This document shows, one piece after another, positions 12,603 through 25,007 of a DNA stretch of 64,000 nucleotides. Numbering within the stretch: position 1 is the stretch's first letter; the number at the start of each line of letters is the position of its first letter. The stretch is from Eudorina sp. 2006-703-Eu-15 (lineage: Eukaryota > Chlorophyta > Chlorophyceae > Chlamydomonadales > Volvocaceae). The notes under the pieces are model-generated. The model had not been told where the DNA came from. It was given only the letters and a program-made list of their open reading frames with translations, and searched no databases. Both the position numbers and the translations under genes were made by a program. The DNA lies in assembly GCA_003117195.1 (NCBI GenBank), contig BDSI01000049.1, positions 826,501-890,500 of the forward strand. The letters run 5' to 3'.

Positions 12603-14418
12603 AAGTGTTTGCACTGCGCAAGACAAATGCTATCTTTTTGCAAAGTGGAGGCAATCGTTGCTGATTGCCCTCAACGTCCACACCTGTCCACATCGTTATG
12701 ACAAGCTGTCAACCGCTGCCCTCCGCTGTCGACGACGGGTTAGTCATCCAGGCTTTTCCGAATCCCGTCAGTGATTACATAATTGCCACAGAAAGGCACA
12801 GAAGATGCCTGGTACGGTTGGCAGGTGCAACAAGCGCGACGAACGGATTGGAAGAACGGCCAGGAACGCCAGGGCGCGCAAGGTTTTCCGGTTGGCATAC
12901 AGGCATACTTTGTAAACTCTGCGATTCGGCCTGGGTTCATCGAGACAAGACTTAACACGAAATTCCCTGCTAGCTAGGGGCAGTATGTCGCGGGATATGC
13001 CGGCTGCCGGGCAGGACGCCCAGGGCCGCCTCGCCGGCAACCGCTGGCGTAGGCATGCGTCATGCCGACAAGCCAGTGGTTTTGTATAGTATGCAAATGG
13101 TTTCATTCATTTGCATGACTATAATATGGATTCGTTCGCTGCAAGGTGCCTGGTGTTCGGCGTGATGTTTCACACTTCTCCAACTGTCAATTGCAGGAGC
13201 TTGCCTGTCTTGCGATATGTCCGTGTCTATCGCAAGATGAACTATAAATAAGTACCTGAGAATCTAAGAATTCAAAGCCGGGGTTGAGTCACCAGAGTCA
13301 CGCACGAGGCACGACGCTAGTCCAGAAGCAACTACCTGAAACCACCTGACTGTCTGTACGAGAGTTGAACCTGGATACTGAAACCTGTGTACATTGACTA
13401 CAAATGCCAATACATTGTTAAACGCATGCTGTTGCAACTTTTCGTTGTGGCTGTAGGGTAGGTTGCCGCTGCGGTGGCTTGCCAAGTTCACAGTCATGGT
13501 AGACGAGCTTTCAATGGTGCAAGTGAGGCCCACCAAAGCATCACCAAGCAATGGAGAGAGCTCGGTGGAGGGTCCTGATACGCCTGTTGGAGCAGCACCG
13601 AGCTTCTCGGCGACCACACAGCGGTCGCACGCCTCTATGAACTTGAGAATTATATTCAAGGTGTGTATATGTCCTGCCACGAGGTTCAGGAACGAAGTAG
13701 GGGCATTCGGACGCCTCGAAGCGCGATGCCTAATAATATGGACCTGAGGCCAAAAGTGCAGCTTCGCAACTCAGCTCCCAGGAAACAAATGCAGGTAGAT
13801 GTGGATATGTCAGTAAAAATGCGCTACAATTTGCGTCCCGGGGCCTCGGCCTCCTTGCGCAGCTAACATCAGAAGCGCGCGAACGGCTCGTTGTTCGTAA
13901 AGCATCGCCTGCCTTTTGGAGCTTGAGGCTCAGCTCGCGGCCTAGGTCAATTACCCTTTACCACGAACGGGCGGTTGTGCCTCAGGCGGACAGATCGGAC
14001 TGGCGGTGCGTTGACTGTCACCGCCGTCAACCGTCAAGCGTCAACGTTGGGGTCCTTCCCATGCACGTTCCCCTCTATGCCTCCTTCCGGCTCCCTCTCT
14101 TGTACAAATATAATCAACTACAAACCTCGGGGAGTATGGTTGTCAAATATATCACATGGCCAGCGAGTTCGGTTTGTTCGCAACCACCTTAACAGCATGC
14201 CTGCAAGTCATCCCTGGGACGCCATTTGCCGGGGCGCACACACGGGAAGGCACTGTCGTACGACAGGTCCGCCAAGCCGGCCATGCCTGCCCATCCCAGA
14301 CCGCCCCCAGCGCTGCTGCCGTTTGCCTACATTCCTTGTTTTACTCCTCAATTACTCAATGTTATCGATATACCCCAGACCGCCCGCGTGCCTCCCCCCC
14401 TAACCCGTGGGACGCCAG

Positions 14419-17084
14419 GACCTGGCTTACACGGTGGAGAGTAACAGTCAAAAAGGCGAGAAGGTGCAGCTGCTGAAAGGCATATCCGGATACTTTGAGC
14501 CCAGCCAGATGACCGCCGTGGTGAGCGAGTCGGGGTGGTATCGTAGTCCGACGTAATACTGATGGCTTGGCAAGCGCCGTGATGTGCCGGAAGGAGGTGT
14601 GCTGTGAAGCTTCCGGAGGTCGCCTTGACACGGAAGGCCGCTCAATCCGCACATCCGGCCCCATTGTTGCCATCTGCCCTGCCTCCCCGCCCCTCCGCGC
14701 CGCGCCGCAGATGGGGCCCAGCGGCAGCGGCAAGACAACCTTTTTGGTAAGTAGTGGCTGACACCGCTTTGATCCCAGCGGATTACCTTCTGGGGGCGTT
14801 TGGTCCCTGCAGCCACGGCGAGCATCCAGGTGTCATTCCCGCCGGGCACCACGGACCGCCTCGCGGGCACTGAGTCCACCCCATCAGCTTTGGGGGGAAG
14901 CCACGTACCGGGTGGGGTCCCGGGTGGGTCGCATCTCGGCCGAGCAGGGCTGACTGAGGGGTCAGGGGTCGACGCACAATTGGGGGGTTTGGGGTTGCGA
15001 CTGCTGCGTCTGTGGTGCTATTGTCGGCGTTGTACATCGTTGCCTGCCATCGGTTTGCTGTATCCCTCCCTCCACCGGTGCCCCCTCCCCATCGCGCTCC
15101 CCGGGCCGCCACAGGACCTGCTCTCCGGTCGCAAGACCCAGGGCACCATCTCCGGGACACTCCTGTTCGGCTCCAACGCGCCCACCAAGTCCTTCCTGAG
15201 GAGGCACACGGGATACGTGGAGCAGTTCGGTGAGCAGCAGCAGCAGCCGGACACCCGCGGGGTTATTAAGAAAATAACAGCCCAGGCACACCACGCCCGC
15301 CGGGTGGTGGATGGGGGGGGTGGAGGGGGGCCCAGAGTTTGCGCGCAACGGCAGACCCCGGCCACCGGGATGCAAGATTACTAATAAGGATGTCGCGCAA
15401 GATTGCGGAAATTAAACCCTTGTGCGCTTGTGCCGGTGCGGTGCGGTGACCGCAGACACGCTGGTGGACACGCTGACGGTGTACGAGATGCTGCTGTACA
15501 CTGCGGAGCTCAAGCGGCCGCTGTCGGAGCCTCTGGCGGCCAAGAGGGAGGCGGTGGAGGTGCTCATATCGCGTCTGGCGCTGGAGAAGTGCAGGTACGG
15601 GGAAGGGGGGTAAGGGGAGCGTGCGGGGGTAAGGAGAGCGTGCTCCACCGCGGCCCCAAAGTTGACGTTCCGACGTACCTCCGTATCGATGGGCACTGAA
15701 GCCGTCTGGGCCCCCCTCCACCCACTACCTCCTCGTGTCCGGGCGCCTCCACCGCCCCGCATCAGCGATCAGTGAGTATCGCTCGGGCCGATGGCTGGCT
15801 GGCGGGGATAGCGTGAGATGCCCCAAACGGGCGGGCGGGCGTTTGTTCTTGAGGGCCCGCCCGCCCGCCATCTGCGCGGCGGCAAGGCATACAAGTGGTG
15901 CTTTGCGGTCGCCGCGTCGCGGTAATGCTGCACACCATTGTTGCCCACAAGTGCCTGGCGCCCCTGTCCCCCCACATGGCGATGAGCCACATGATCCGCC
16001 CGCGGCAGGCCGCCCGCACACCGCACCCTCACTGACGGCACGGAAGGCCGTCAGTGTTTCATCTGCGGCCTGCCCCTCACCCCTCGCCCCTCACCAACCC
16101 CCGGCTGTCTGTCCCTAGAGACGTCCGGATTGGGTCGCCGCTGAAGCGAGGCATCAGCGGAGGGCAAGCCAAGCGGACGAACGTCGGCATCGCGCTGATC
16201 ACGCAGCCGGCCGTGCTCTTCCTGGTGGGTACGACAGGCAGCGACGTGTACGGCAGACAGCCCCGCCCCGGGGCTTGACTGCCGTTGGCCTCGCCAAACA
16301 CCTTTCACCGGCGTTCCTCCTCAGGCACCCCTTTCTCCGGCGTCCCTCCTTCGCAGGCGTTCGGAAAAGGTTTCCCGGCGTCCCCCCGTCACGCCACGCG
16401 CTCGCAAAACCTCTCCCACCGCCTCGACATACCAAGCACTGCCGCTCGCATTCCGCATGTTGCACGTGGGCCCCCCGTCGCAATTACTCCTCCTCACCCC
16501 ACCCCGCCTCACCTCACCTCACCTCGACACAGGACGAGCCCACGAGCGGCCTCGACTCGTTCACCGCCCACGAGGTGATGGAGGTGGTCCACTCGCTCGC
16601 CGCGGACGGCACCACCATCTGCGCCACCATCCACTCGCCCTCCTCCGCCTGCTTCGCGCTCTTCGACCGGGTCATGGTGCTGGCCAGCGGCTGGATCGTC
16701 TACTTTGGTGGTCCAGGTGGGGCTGGGCGCTGGGGGCTCTGTCCCGCAGGAGGAGATGAGGACGCCACCTGTAGCCAGGAGCACACTTCTTAGCCGTGCT
16801 TACCTCGCGGTCTCCCCCACGGGCCACCGCCACCCTTACAGCTCCTCCGGGGTGTTTGGTTCTTCGTCTGGCGGTCTGGGACCCCCTGCGTCCAGCAGCC
16901 ATGCGCCGTATTACCTGTACGGCGCCGTGATGTATGTGACCACAAGGAGGATGTGCATGAACCTGGGTCAGCGCAACCCCTATACGACACACCGTTTCGC
17001 GGGCTTTGGCTCGCTGAGGACGGACGGCCGCGATGGCCCCGCGCCCGCTTGACATACGCATCATCACCAACCCGCACTCCCACC

Positions 17085-17120
<36 letters not shown>

Positions 17121-20100
17121 ACATCGCTTCTCGCGGCTCAGTTTTTCTTATGCACACGCGCACGGATCCTTTTCTTTTTTAAACACACGCGCACACGCGC
17201 AGGTGTCGCCGCCAGTGACTACCTGACCCACACGTGCGGCTGCCGACCCCTGGGTCACGGAGAGAACCTGGCGGAGTGGATGATGGACTTCCTGACGCAG
17301 GCACGTCGGGGGGGGCGCCGACGGGGGGTTGGGTCCCGGCCCTCTAGGGCTCCTCCGGATCTCGGTTGGCTTTCGGCGGCAGTACTTGCAGCCTTGCAAG
17401 TTGCAACCCGTGCTGCACCGCACGCGTAACCAACCCGGACCCCTGGTGGCTCCCCCCCTTCCCTTCCTGTTCAGGCGGACCGCGAGGGGCGCACCTCTGC
17501 GCTCCACGAGGCCTTCGAGAAGAGCGAACTGGCGCAGGTGGGCGTCCTACCCGGGGGACCTGGCAGGGGAACCCCGGGGACGGGGGGGAGGGGTCAGGGA
17601 GGCAGCGGCTGCGCATGCGCGGGTCGGAGCCGATTGCACATGAAGTTTTGATCCCATCTCGAACCCTCCTTCCTCCTCCATCCTCGTGTCCTCTACCCGC
17701 CGGCATCAGCCGCGTTCTGCCATCGCAGCCCATTGTCTTGGCAATCACGGAGCTCTGTGCTCTATTTCGCGAATAAAAGGAACGATCCGTGGCCCCCGCC
17801 CTGCACGGCCGGCCTATTGCAGGCCAGCGCCCGGCAGCTGGAGGCCTACCTGCTGGAGGCTCAGCGCCGAGTGTCGCGGGGGCCATCCCACCTCTCCATC
17901 GCCAACGGCGGCGCCACGAACGGCGCTGCCAAAGGCGGCGCCAGCAACGGCACAGCCAACGGTGGGGGCGGCGATGGTGGGTGCAAGGGCAGCGTCGGTG
18001 CGTTGCTGCAGCAGGACGACTACTCGGAGCCCTGCTGCTGCGGACTGTTCCCCGCCTCCTCCGCGCCTGCACGGCTGGTGACGCGGCTGACGGGCAGCCA
18101 GCAGTACGTGACCCCCTGGTGGTGGAGCCTCAAGGTGCTGCTGCAGGTGCGGATGAGCGCGTCGGGAGGGACCACAGATGGCGGGGGAAAGGGGGGTACG
18201 GGCGGGGTCTGGTCGCGGTTTCGCTGTCTTGTTTGATTTAAGGGGTATAGCCGGGTGCGGCAGGAGGTTCACTTCAGTGGAGGAACGCTTCGTGGAAAAC
18301 GCAGAAATGGAGGATGGCTAATGGACTGGCATAGTACTGGTAGTAGGTTGGGATATGACTCCGAACCTCCGACGCGCCTCACATATGAGCTGGGGAAGCT
18401 GCGGGATGCATGTACGGCACATCGCAGCACAATACAGTACGGCGCCGCACGGGAAGCGCTTGGGTGCGTAAGACTGGCGGCTCGAGCTGAGCTTCGCCTC
18501 CGTGGCGGATGCGCACATGCACTTTCCTGACAACCGACGCGGCCGTCGCCCCGCTCCCGTCTCATGCGCCATTCATTCATTGCTGTTGTACAGTATCGTA
18601 CGGTCCGTAACTACCGGTGCATCGACTACCTGGGCCCACGGCTGTTCGACAAGATCATTTTCGCGATCGTCATCATGACTCTCTATTTGGGCATTGGTGA
18701 CAACTTCAAGCGTGAGTGACGAGGGCTTTCTGACGAAGGCGGCCACTTCTTTTGACTGCCGGGTGCGGGCAGCGCATGCGTTGGGGCATGTATGTGTCGG
18801 GGCTTGTGCCGGGGCATGTGCCGGGTCGTTCCGGTCTGTCGATCCGTCCAGGGACGGAGCCTGGAGAGGAAGGGCCCTGCGGAGAGTCCCCTGAGGAGCC
18901 TCCAGTGGGCTCGCCTGGCGGTCACCCGGAGGTCAGAGCGCAGCTGGCCCCCATCCCTCCTATTACTCCCCCCCCGGCTCCCGTTCGCGCACTGCACTGC
19001 ACGGCTGCCGCTTCATCTGCCCCTGCATCTGCATCCGCACCGTGTACAGCGGCTGCTCCACATGCACGGCCCGCACCACAGTCTTCTATTCTCGAGGCTC
19101 GATGGGCATGCCTGATTGATGTAATATCATGCATGTCATGCATGTCTTATGTATATTTGTATATGTATGCCTGGCACTTGGAACTGTAGCACCTGAACCT
19201 GGACCTGTAGGCGCACGGGTACTTGCACCGCGGGCTGTGGAGCTGCGGTCGTCCATCCGGCCGCTGCCCCCCTGTCCCTGACCCCGCTTGCGCTTTACCC
19301 GCCCGCCGCGCAGCCGAAAACATTCCCTCCATGGCGGCGCTCATGTACCTCTGTGTCGCGCAGCCCGCCTGGGGGGCGGTGGCCTACGTCCCCAACATCA
19401 TGATGGGTGGGTCGTGAGCTAGTGACGTGACCCGTGGGTCGGATGCCAGGCTGATCAGCGGGTCGTGTGTGTTGAGCAGCAAGAGACCCGCGCGACCCAG
19501 CCCATGCCCGGGGTCGTGCGTGTTCTGGAAAAGATAACGCGCCCGACCCAGCCCTGGTGCGGTATGCGTATGTCTGTGTGTGTGTGTGTGTTTGCGAACT
19601 TCGGGGGACCAAACTTCGTGAGAGGTGCGGTGTCGGGATCACGCGGACGTCAACATGTGATGGGCCAAGTCGCAGGAGTGGAGCGGTTGGCAGTTGGTGT
19701 CTAGGGTTCGCATGTCTCCCCCTGGAGCATCTTGGTCCTGGGGCGTCACCATGACGGCCGTCGCTGCCGTGCCGTGCCGTTCCATGTGCTGCGCCTCCCC
19801 TCCTCCCCTGGTGCGGATGGGTTCTGGGTTGCATGCAGAGCGCGGGCTGTATGTGCGCGAGCGGCACGACGGCCTGTACCGGCCGCTGACGTACCTGCTG
19901 TTCAAGATGCTGGAGGAGCTGTCCATCAACTTCGCTGTGGGGCTGGGGTCCACCGCCATCATCTTCTACGGGGTGCAGCTGCGGGGCTCATTCGTCTACT
20001 TTTGGTTGAACTGCATGGTCACCCTCTCCAACGGCATCGGTGAGCTCACTGGGGGGATGACTGGGAATTTCGGAGGAAGATACCTCCTACGGGGGTCACC

Positions 20101-21628
20101 CTCTCTAACGGCATTATTGAGCTCGCAGGAAGGGGGGTGGCTAAATGGGATTGGTGAGCAAATTGGGAGGGGTGGTTACGAGGTTGAGAGAAGGAACAAG
20201 TTCAAAAGGAACCTGGACGAACCGGGAACGCGTTGACGGCGTCGAGTGGTTGCACGACTTGGTGTTGGGGGGTTGGCAAGGGGTGGGGGGGGGTGGCGAG
20301 GAACATCGTTTGTGAGAGGGAAGTCGTGTGGCGATTTCGCAACGAACCGGACTGTTTACCCGTTGGCAACCGCCCTCCGTCTCGCTGCTGTCGTAACCCC
20401 GCCCGCAGCCTTGACTAGCTTGGTCAGGCTGCCTGGCAACGCCCTCCCTGGTCCTCCTCACCGCCCGCTGTTGGTTCCCGCCCTGCGCCGTTTGCGTGCG
20501 CTCTTGCTACGGCCAAACCATCTTTTCCCTAGCGAACTTCCCGTCCCGCTTGCCCTACCGACCGCGGGGCACCCTCCCGCCGGCCCCGCAGTGATCGCCT
20601 ACATGGTGGCGGCCTTCAGCCCCAACCTGGATGTGGCCAACGCATTGGTGCCCACCTTGCTGGCCATCATGCTCTTCCTGTCGGGTTTCCTCATCAGGCA
20701 AGTGGCGCCCTGGCCTGACCGACCCATGGGACACGGCGGCACGCTGTGGAAACGTGCATTATTTTGAGTCCATCAGCCCCGGCGCGCCCGTGGGTTGTGA
20801 GGCATGGTAAAGGGCCCGGCCATAAGCCGCGTGCGGGCGAGTGTGATGAAGGGATTTGAGCTTTTGGGGCCCTCCTTACCGAGCAAGTTTCGGCACGTGG
20901 GAAGGTTCGGGGTTTACAACACGGTTGCTGCCGCATGGGTTTAGATCGCCCCGTGGGGGTACATATAGAACGCGGCATCACAGTGTGGCAGCACAAGCAG
21001 GGCCCTCACGGATGTGCAAGGCACGGGCCTGTTCAGATGCGGACCATGAAAGACTGGGGCAGCGACTGTACTTGTATCCCGTACACGTGCCTTGTCCCTG
21101 TACGACAACAGGATCCAGTCCATCCCGATGTATTGGCGCTGGCTGACCTACGTCGATCTGCTCAAGTACAGCTGGGAGGGCCTTATGATCAACCAGTTCA
21201 AGGCTAACCCCGAGGCGGAGCTGGGTGGGTGCTGCGGGAGAGCACCGGGAAGGGCGAGGGCGAGGGAGGGGTTCATCTTTGTTTATGGCAGTCCCAGGAA
21301 TCGTTGGGATTTGAGACGGAGGTCGGGGCCGCTGCGTGGGGCCTCTGAGCTAGGGCCCTGCCACACCAGGTACGGTGTTGTACGACAGTCGTACCGACGA
21401 CGCCAATAAAGTGCCGCCCAATTATGGAGGTCGTTGAGAGAGGAAGCATCTGCGGCGCCCCGCCTTTCCCCTTCCCTCCCTCCCGCAGCCGGCAACCCCA
21501 TCCTCTCCTACTACGACCTGGACAACGCCGACATGTGGGGCCGACTGGGCATCGTGGTGGCGTTTTTCGGCGGCTGGTCGGTCCTGGCCTGGATCGCCCT
21601 GGCCTTCATGCGCCACCAGAAGCGCTGA
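14419..21628 (+). CDS. ABCG-family (WBC) half-size ABC transporter (15 exons; N-terminus not located)
   Basis: Exons: 14419-14520, 14711-14746, 15115-15229, 15456-15594, 16119-16224, 16533-16716, 17203-17300, 17475-17537, 17823-18146, 18594-18711, 19314-19406, 19839-20039, 20592-20697, 21112-21224, 21489-21628. The sum is 1938 nt, giving 645 aa plus TGA. The nucleotide-binding domain comes first: Walker A GPSGSGKTTF (14711 exon), signature ISGGQAKR (16119 exon), Walker B AVLFLDEPTSGLD across the 16119/16533 junction, then ATIHSPSS with the switch His. After a Gly/Asn/Ala-rich linker (17823 exon) come the C-terminal membrane segments, including IIFAIVIMTLYLGIG, STAIIFYGVQL, LVPTLLAIMLFLSGFLI and GIVVAFFGGWSVLAWIAL. 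NBD-before-TMD order and size are those of ABCG half-transporters, which dimerise to export lipids or other hydrophobic compounds; the substrate is unknown. Two introns appear to use GC donors (17301, 20698). The residues before DLAYTVES are missing. Confidence 0.92.
17087..17115. repeat. (CA)n microsatellite in ABCG intron
   Basis: An uninterrupted run of about 14 CA units lies about 90 bp upstream of the acceptor for the exon starting at 17203. Confidence 0.95.
17301..17302 (+). other. GC splice donor (ABCG intron after exon 7)
   Basis: The reading frame requires phase-0 splicing from CAG at 17298-17300 to GCGGAC at 17475. The bases after the exon are GCACGT, so the intron is GC-AG. A GT five bases later would break the frame. 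Confidence 0.7.
20698..20699 (+). other. GC splice donor (ABCG intron after exon 13)
   Basis: The exon ends CTC ATC AG and is followed by GCAAGT, the classic GC-AG donor consensus. Phase 2 continues in frame at 21112 into IQSIPMYWRWL, matching the family. Confidence 0.85.
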
Positions 21629-21686
21629 ACCGCAGCCAGCGACCAGCCGGCGATCGCAGCCCTGGGTGCCGGGAGACGGACTTGCA

Positions 21687-21755
21687 GTCCAACCCGAACT
21701 GGGTCCAACCCGAACTGGGTCCAACCCGAACTGGGTCCAACCCGAACTGGGTCCG
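21687..21755. repeat. 18-bp minisatellite in ABCG 3' region (about 4 units)
   Basis: The unit GTCCAACCCGAACTGGGT is repeated head to tail almost without change, starting 58 bp after the ABCG stop codon. Confidence 0.95.
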
Positions 21756-24359
21756 ACTCTATCGACAACCGGGTGCCGAGTTACGGAAGGCCGCCGCCCG
21801 GCGATACGCGAACGCGCCCCAGTTGAGGAAGAACGGTAGCAGCGACCGCTGGAACGCGACCGCACCACACCGTGCTGTGCACATTGCCTTCCCTCGGCAC
21901 GAACAATTTCTACCTCCAAACGATGTTTCTCTCAACGGCTGGCGGGGGAGCACGTGGGAAGGCTGAGGAAGGCTTCCTGGAGGGATGCCCAGCAACGTAC
22001 GTGGGGACCGAGGTGCTCTCTCAACTCTGTCAATGGTCCTTTGAGCCGAGCCGTTGTCCAGATTGAGAACCCGATTGCTTACTTATGAATGAGCATGAAA
22101 TTGCTGCAAGACGGCAAAGACCTGGTGTGCGACACCCAAGCGCGCGAGCGGTGAAGAGGGGGATCGCGGTTGTTTTTTGAGGGGAACGAACGCACTTTTT
22201 TTTATCGAGACCCAAGGAATCCCTGACCTTGCGGGGCCGTCGCTGGGAATGGCAGGTGACGTTCGGGATACACGTGGGGGTGGGAGTGGGTGTGGTTAAA
22301 CTGAAAAAAAGGGTGGTGGTGGTGAAGGCGCTTGCCGTGGGTAATTTGTGGCAAATGGTGGCTGGCCCCCGAGCATGCCGTGCGGGGCCACTGCTGCTGC
22401 TGCTGCTGCTGCGTGGCCAATGGATCTCTGGCGCGTCATGGCTTGTGGTGACACCTTGGATTTGGGACTGGCGCGTCATGGCTTTCTTCTCGCAGGGCCC
22501 TTGCATGTCAACACACACTGGTGCGGGTACGGGTGCGCTGTGCGAGAATGGGTACCTTCGCTGCAGCATGCCTGCGCGACCGGCTGGCTGTTTGTGGCAA
22601 TGTTGGGCAGGCTGACAACCCGTAGATTTGCAACCCACGGCCTCGCGACTCTTTGGTTTGTAGCCCGTGGGTTTGCGCGGCGTTTTCCCGGCCCTCGTGA
22701 TGCCTGCGTCTGGGCCGGGGAGGTACGCGAGGGACTCCTGAGTGTATGTGTGTGTGGGGGCCCCGTGTGGGTGGTTGGGGCCGCTTGGGGGAGAGACTTT
22801 TCCGCTCGAAGAACAGGGAGCGATGGAGCGCGTATCCTGGCCCACGGGACAGGGACAGCAGTGTCTCGCAGGACAGGTCTGCAAGGTCCTGTGCAAAGGC
22901 AGCGACAGGCAGCGCAGGTGATTGTCGCTCAGTTGGGTTGGGTTGGTAAAGCGTTTACCAACAGCGTATTACGGAAGTGTTTTTATGTGATTCGCCCTGC
23001 GATATCCATCCGTGGGCCGTGCTGACGGTTCGTGGTTCGTGTGTTGCTGGAATGAACGCTGCACGAGTCCAGCCGTGACTCCTGTGTCGTATTACAGGCC
23101 CCCTTCGCAGGCTTCGGCTGTCCCCAGTGAACCCCTGGGGTCCCACTCTGAATCGATTCATTCACTTCATCGCCCGTGATGCAAGAGCGGTACTCAATCC
23201 GCAAGACGCCATGTCTGCGTCAAATGTTGGTGTGCCTTATCGAGTTATGAGGGCTGGCACCATTGATTCCCATTTGGCGTCCGATGTGTAACCTCCATTC
23301 ATTCAGTGCCCGGCTAGACGTCAGCGTTTCTTCTGCAAGTTCCTTATCCACTTGGCGCCTGGATCGGGTGCGAGCAGCGGTCACGGCCGAGGCTGCAGCC
23401 CCACACGAGCCAGCCACCTACACGGTGGAAGACATCGCCAGCAGGAAGGCAGTCATCGGGGGGCTCCCCCACGTCAGCACGGACGCAGAACCCCTTGTCC
23501 GCGAGCCGCACCCGCAGGTCCCGCCTGCCCTTGCCGCGCCCATCCAAGGCGACGAACGGAAAAGGCAGTATTCAAGCCATCCACTTGAACATAGCGTCGC
23601 TAGGCACGCCGTTCAATTCATGGCCGAAACCAGCAAGCATGCCGCCACGGTGCTCATGTCAAGCCCGGAAGGGCACATACGGGTAGTAGCGGACCGAACT
23701 GCGTTACCCGGACTAATATTAAGATATTACCCGACCCTATATAACATGCTATAGATACTATGACAAGAATCTTACGGGGTTCCCGTATGTTTCGGTCACG
23801 GCAGTGCGCAGTGGCCAGATGGTCACCTGCGCTCTAGTGCAAGGATATTAGGAAGTGCCCCGTAAATTATGGGAAATTTGACGACAAAACATCTTACTTG
23901 AAAATATAATGTAAGGCATGTCAGTCGAGGTTTCATTTGGCTTCGCAGTTTCACGCGTCAGGAGTCAGGACACGCGGTGATGCCATGCAGAGCGAACCTT
24001 GGCCCGTATCATTTGCGAAGTAAAGAAGATGCAGCAACAGAGATTTGTATGATGCACAAGGCTTGCACGGTTGAGATGCCTTCGACGATCTCGTTGCCGT
24101 CATCAGCTGAGTAATACGTCGATACTTTTGGCCTCAGGTACAATTTATATTACCTACCTTTATAACTCTTTTTTACACAAATGAGGCCTGCTCCGTCAGC
24201 CTCCAGCGACACCAATCACCGGTCAACCGTTCCCATGCAATGCCTGAAATGCAGCGGTTCTTTGCGTCTATGAAAGATCATGTATAACAATTTAGCGTTT
24301 ATATTTGTTTTTCATCGACGGTCTTGTTCGCACATGCCCGAATGGTTTCAAAGTGCACG

Positions 24360-24370
24360 CTCCAGGAGGG
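24360..24370 (+). promoter_or_regulatory. Shared upstream motif CTCCAGGAGGG, NOS copy A
   Basis: CTCCAGGAGGG lies 143 bp before the ATG of NOS-A. The same 11-mer lies 213 bp before the NOS-B ATG and 182 bp before the NOS-C ATG. The function (core promoter, 5' UTR element or duplication relic) is unknown. Confidence 0.55.
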
Positions 24371-24512
24371 CGCCACGGTTTTTGGAAGGCCGTAAATTCG
24401 GGGCATTTCAGGTCTGAATATCTGCCAACCGTTAAATATCGTGGTCGGTCATGCCAGGACTGTCTTCCCTTTGCTGGACCACGTGATTCTCAACCGGAGT
24501 AACGCTGGCGAA

Positions 24513-25007
24513 ATGGCGGAGACAGTTGGCCAGCGCGTGCGCCTGTTCGAGCATGGCAGCAGTCCGGACAAGGAGTATTCACGAAACTCGAAGGTATCTG
24601 AAGAAACCAAAGTCAGTCATGATAGCAGCAGTTTCACAAGCAGCGGCAGATCGACCACCATTTCGACACCGGAGAACAGCGAGCCGCTTAAGAAGTTGGG
24701 CGTCTCTGACGTAACAGTGCAGAAGGCAATTGCGTCCATGAATACGTGCCCATTCGCACATGGGTCCGTGGGAGTCGGTGAGTACGAAATCACGCAGCTA
24801 TGTCGACGGTTGGTTCGCGGATGGCCTCGTCAACGCGCAGACGGCCATTTACTAAAATCACGAGTCGATAATTAAAATGAGCTGTCCTATTTTTTCGTCT
24901 CAACTTCCGATGTCGTAGGTCCCTATCCCGGTTACCGTCACGGTCGCAACCCGGAAATCTGCCCGCGTGGTTGCGTTCCGGATGCTGACCTCGAAAGGCA
25001 TGGCAAG
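24513..25007 (+). other. NOS-A exons 1-2: N-terminal Cys cassette
   Basis: Exons 24513-24777 and 24919-25007. A variable Ser-rich leader ends in a conserved block CPFAHGSVGVG, followed by PYPGYRHGR and CPRGC (Cys103, Cys107). All three NOS copies keep this cassette and the same phase-1 junction inside GVG. Animal NOS has an N-terminal CX4C zinc site; the CX3C here may be related, which is inference only. Confidence 0.85.

Larger units (their letters stand above)
11453..14418. other. Intergenic between aldolase and ABCG genes; probably holds the missing ABCG first exon(s)
   Basis: The stretch contains the aldolase 3' UTR, dispersed repeats at 12059-12101, 12211-12241 and 12544-12602, and a less GC-rich zone from about 12600 to 13900. 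Open frames on both strands (for example minus 13264-13680) have no recognisable domain. The start of the ABCG protein must lie upstream of the acceptor at 14417-14418, but no exon could be chosen with confidence. Confidence 0.4.
21629..24512. other. Long spacer: ABCG 3' UTR region and upstream region of NOS copy A
   Basis: No gene is supported. The first 1.3 kb is GC-rich and low in complexity and is probably ABCG 3' UTR. It contains an 18-bp minisatellite (21687-21755), a (CTG)n run (22391-22412) and a 16-bp direct repeat containing TGGCGCGTCATGGCTT at about 22428-22482. From about 23750 on the DNA is AT-richer and should hold the NOS-A promoter. A 163-codon open frame at 23263-23754 has no recognised domain and is not called. 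Confidence 0.4.

Noticed and set aside
13264..13680. 138-codon minus-strand frame with an overlapping plus-strand frame
   Set aside because: No recognised family and no exon context; could not be linked to ABCG or to another gene.
22030..22896. 288-codon open frame on the minus strand
   Set aside because: Low-complexity composition (Ser, Pro, Thr runs from simple repeats), no domain, and it lies in the probable 3' UTR of the ABCG gene.
23263..23754. 163-codon open frame before NOS-A
   Set aside because: No recognisable domain, no splice partner and no similar sequence upstream of the other NOS copies; possibly a transposon remnant.
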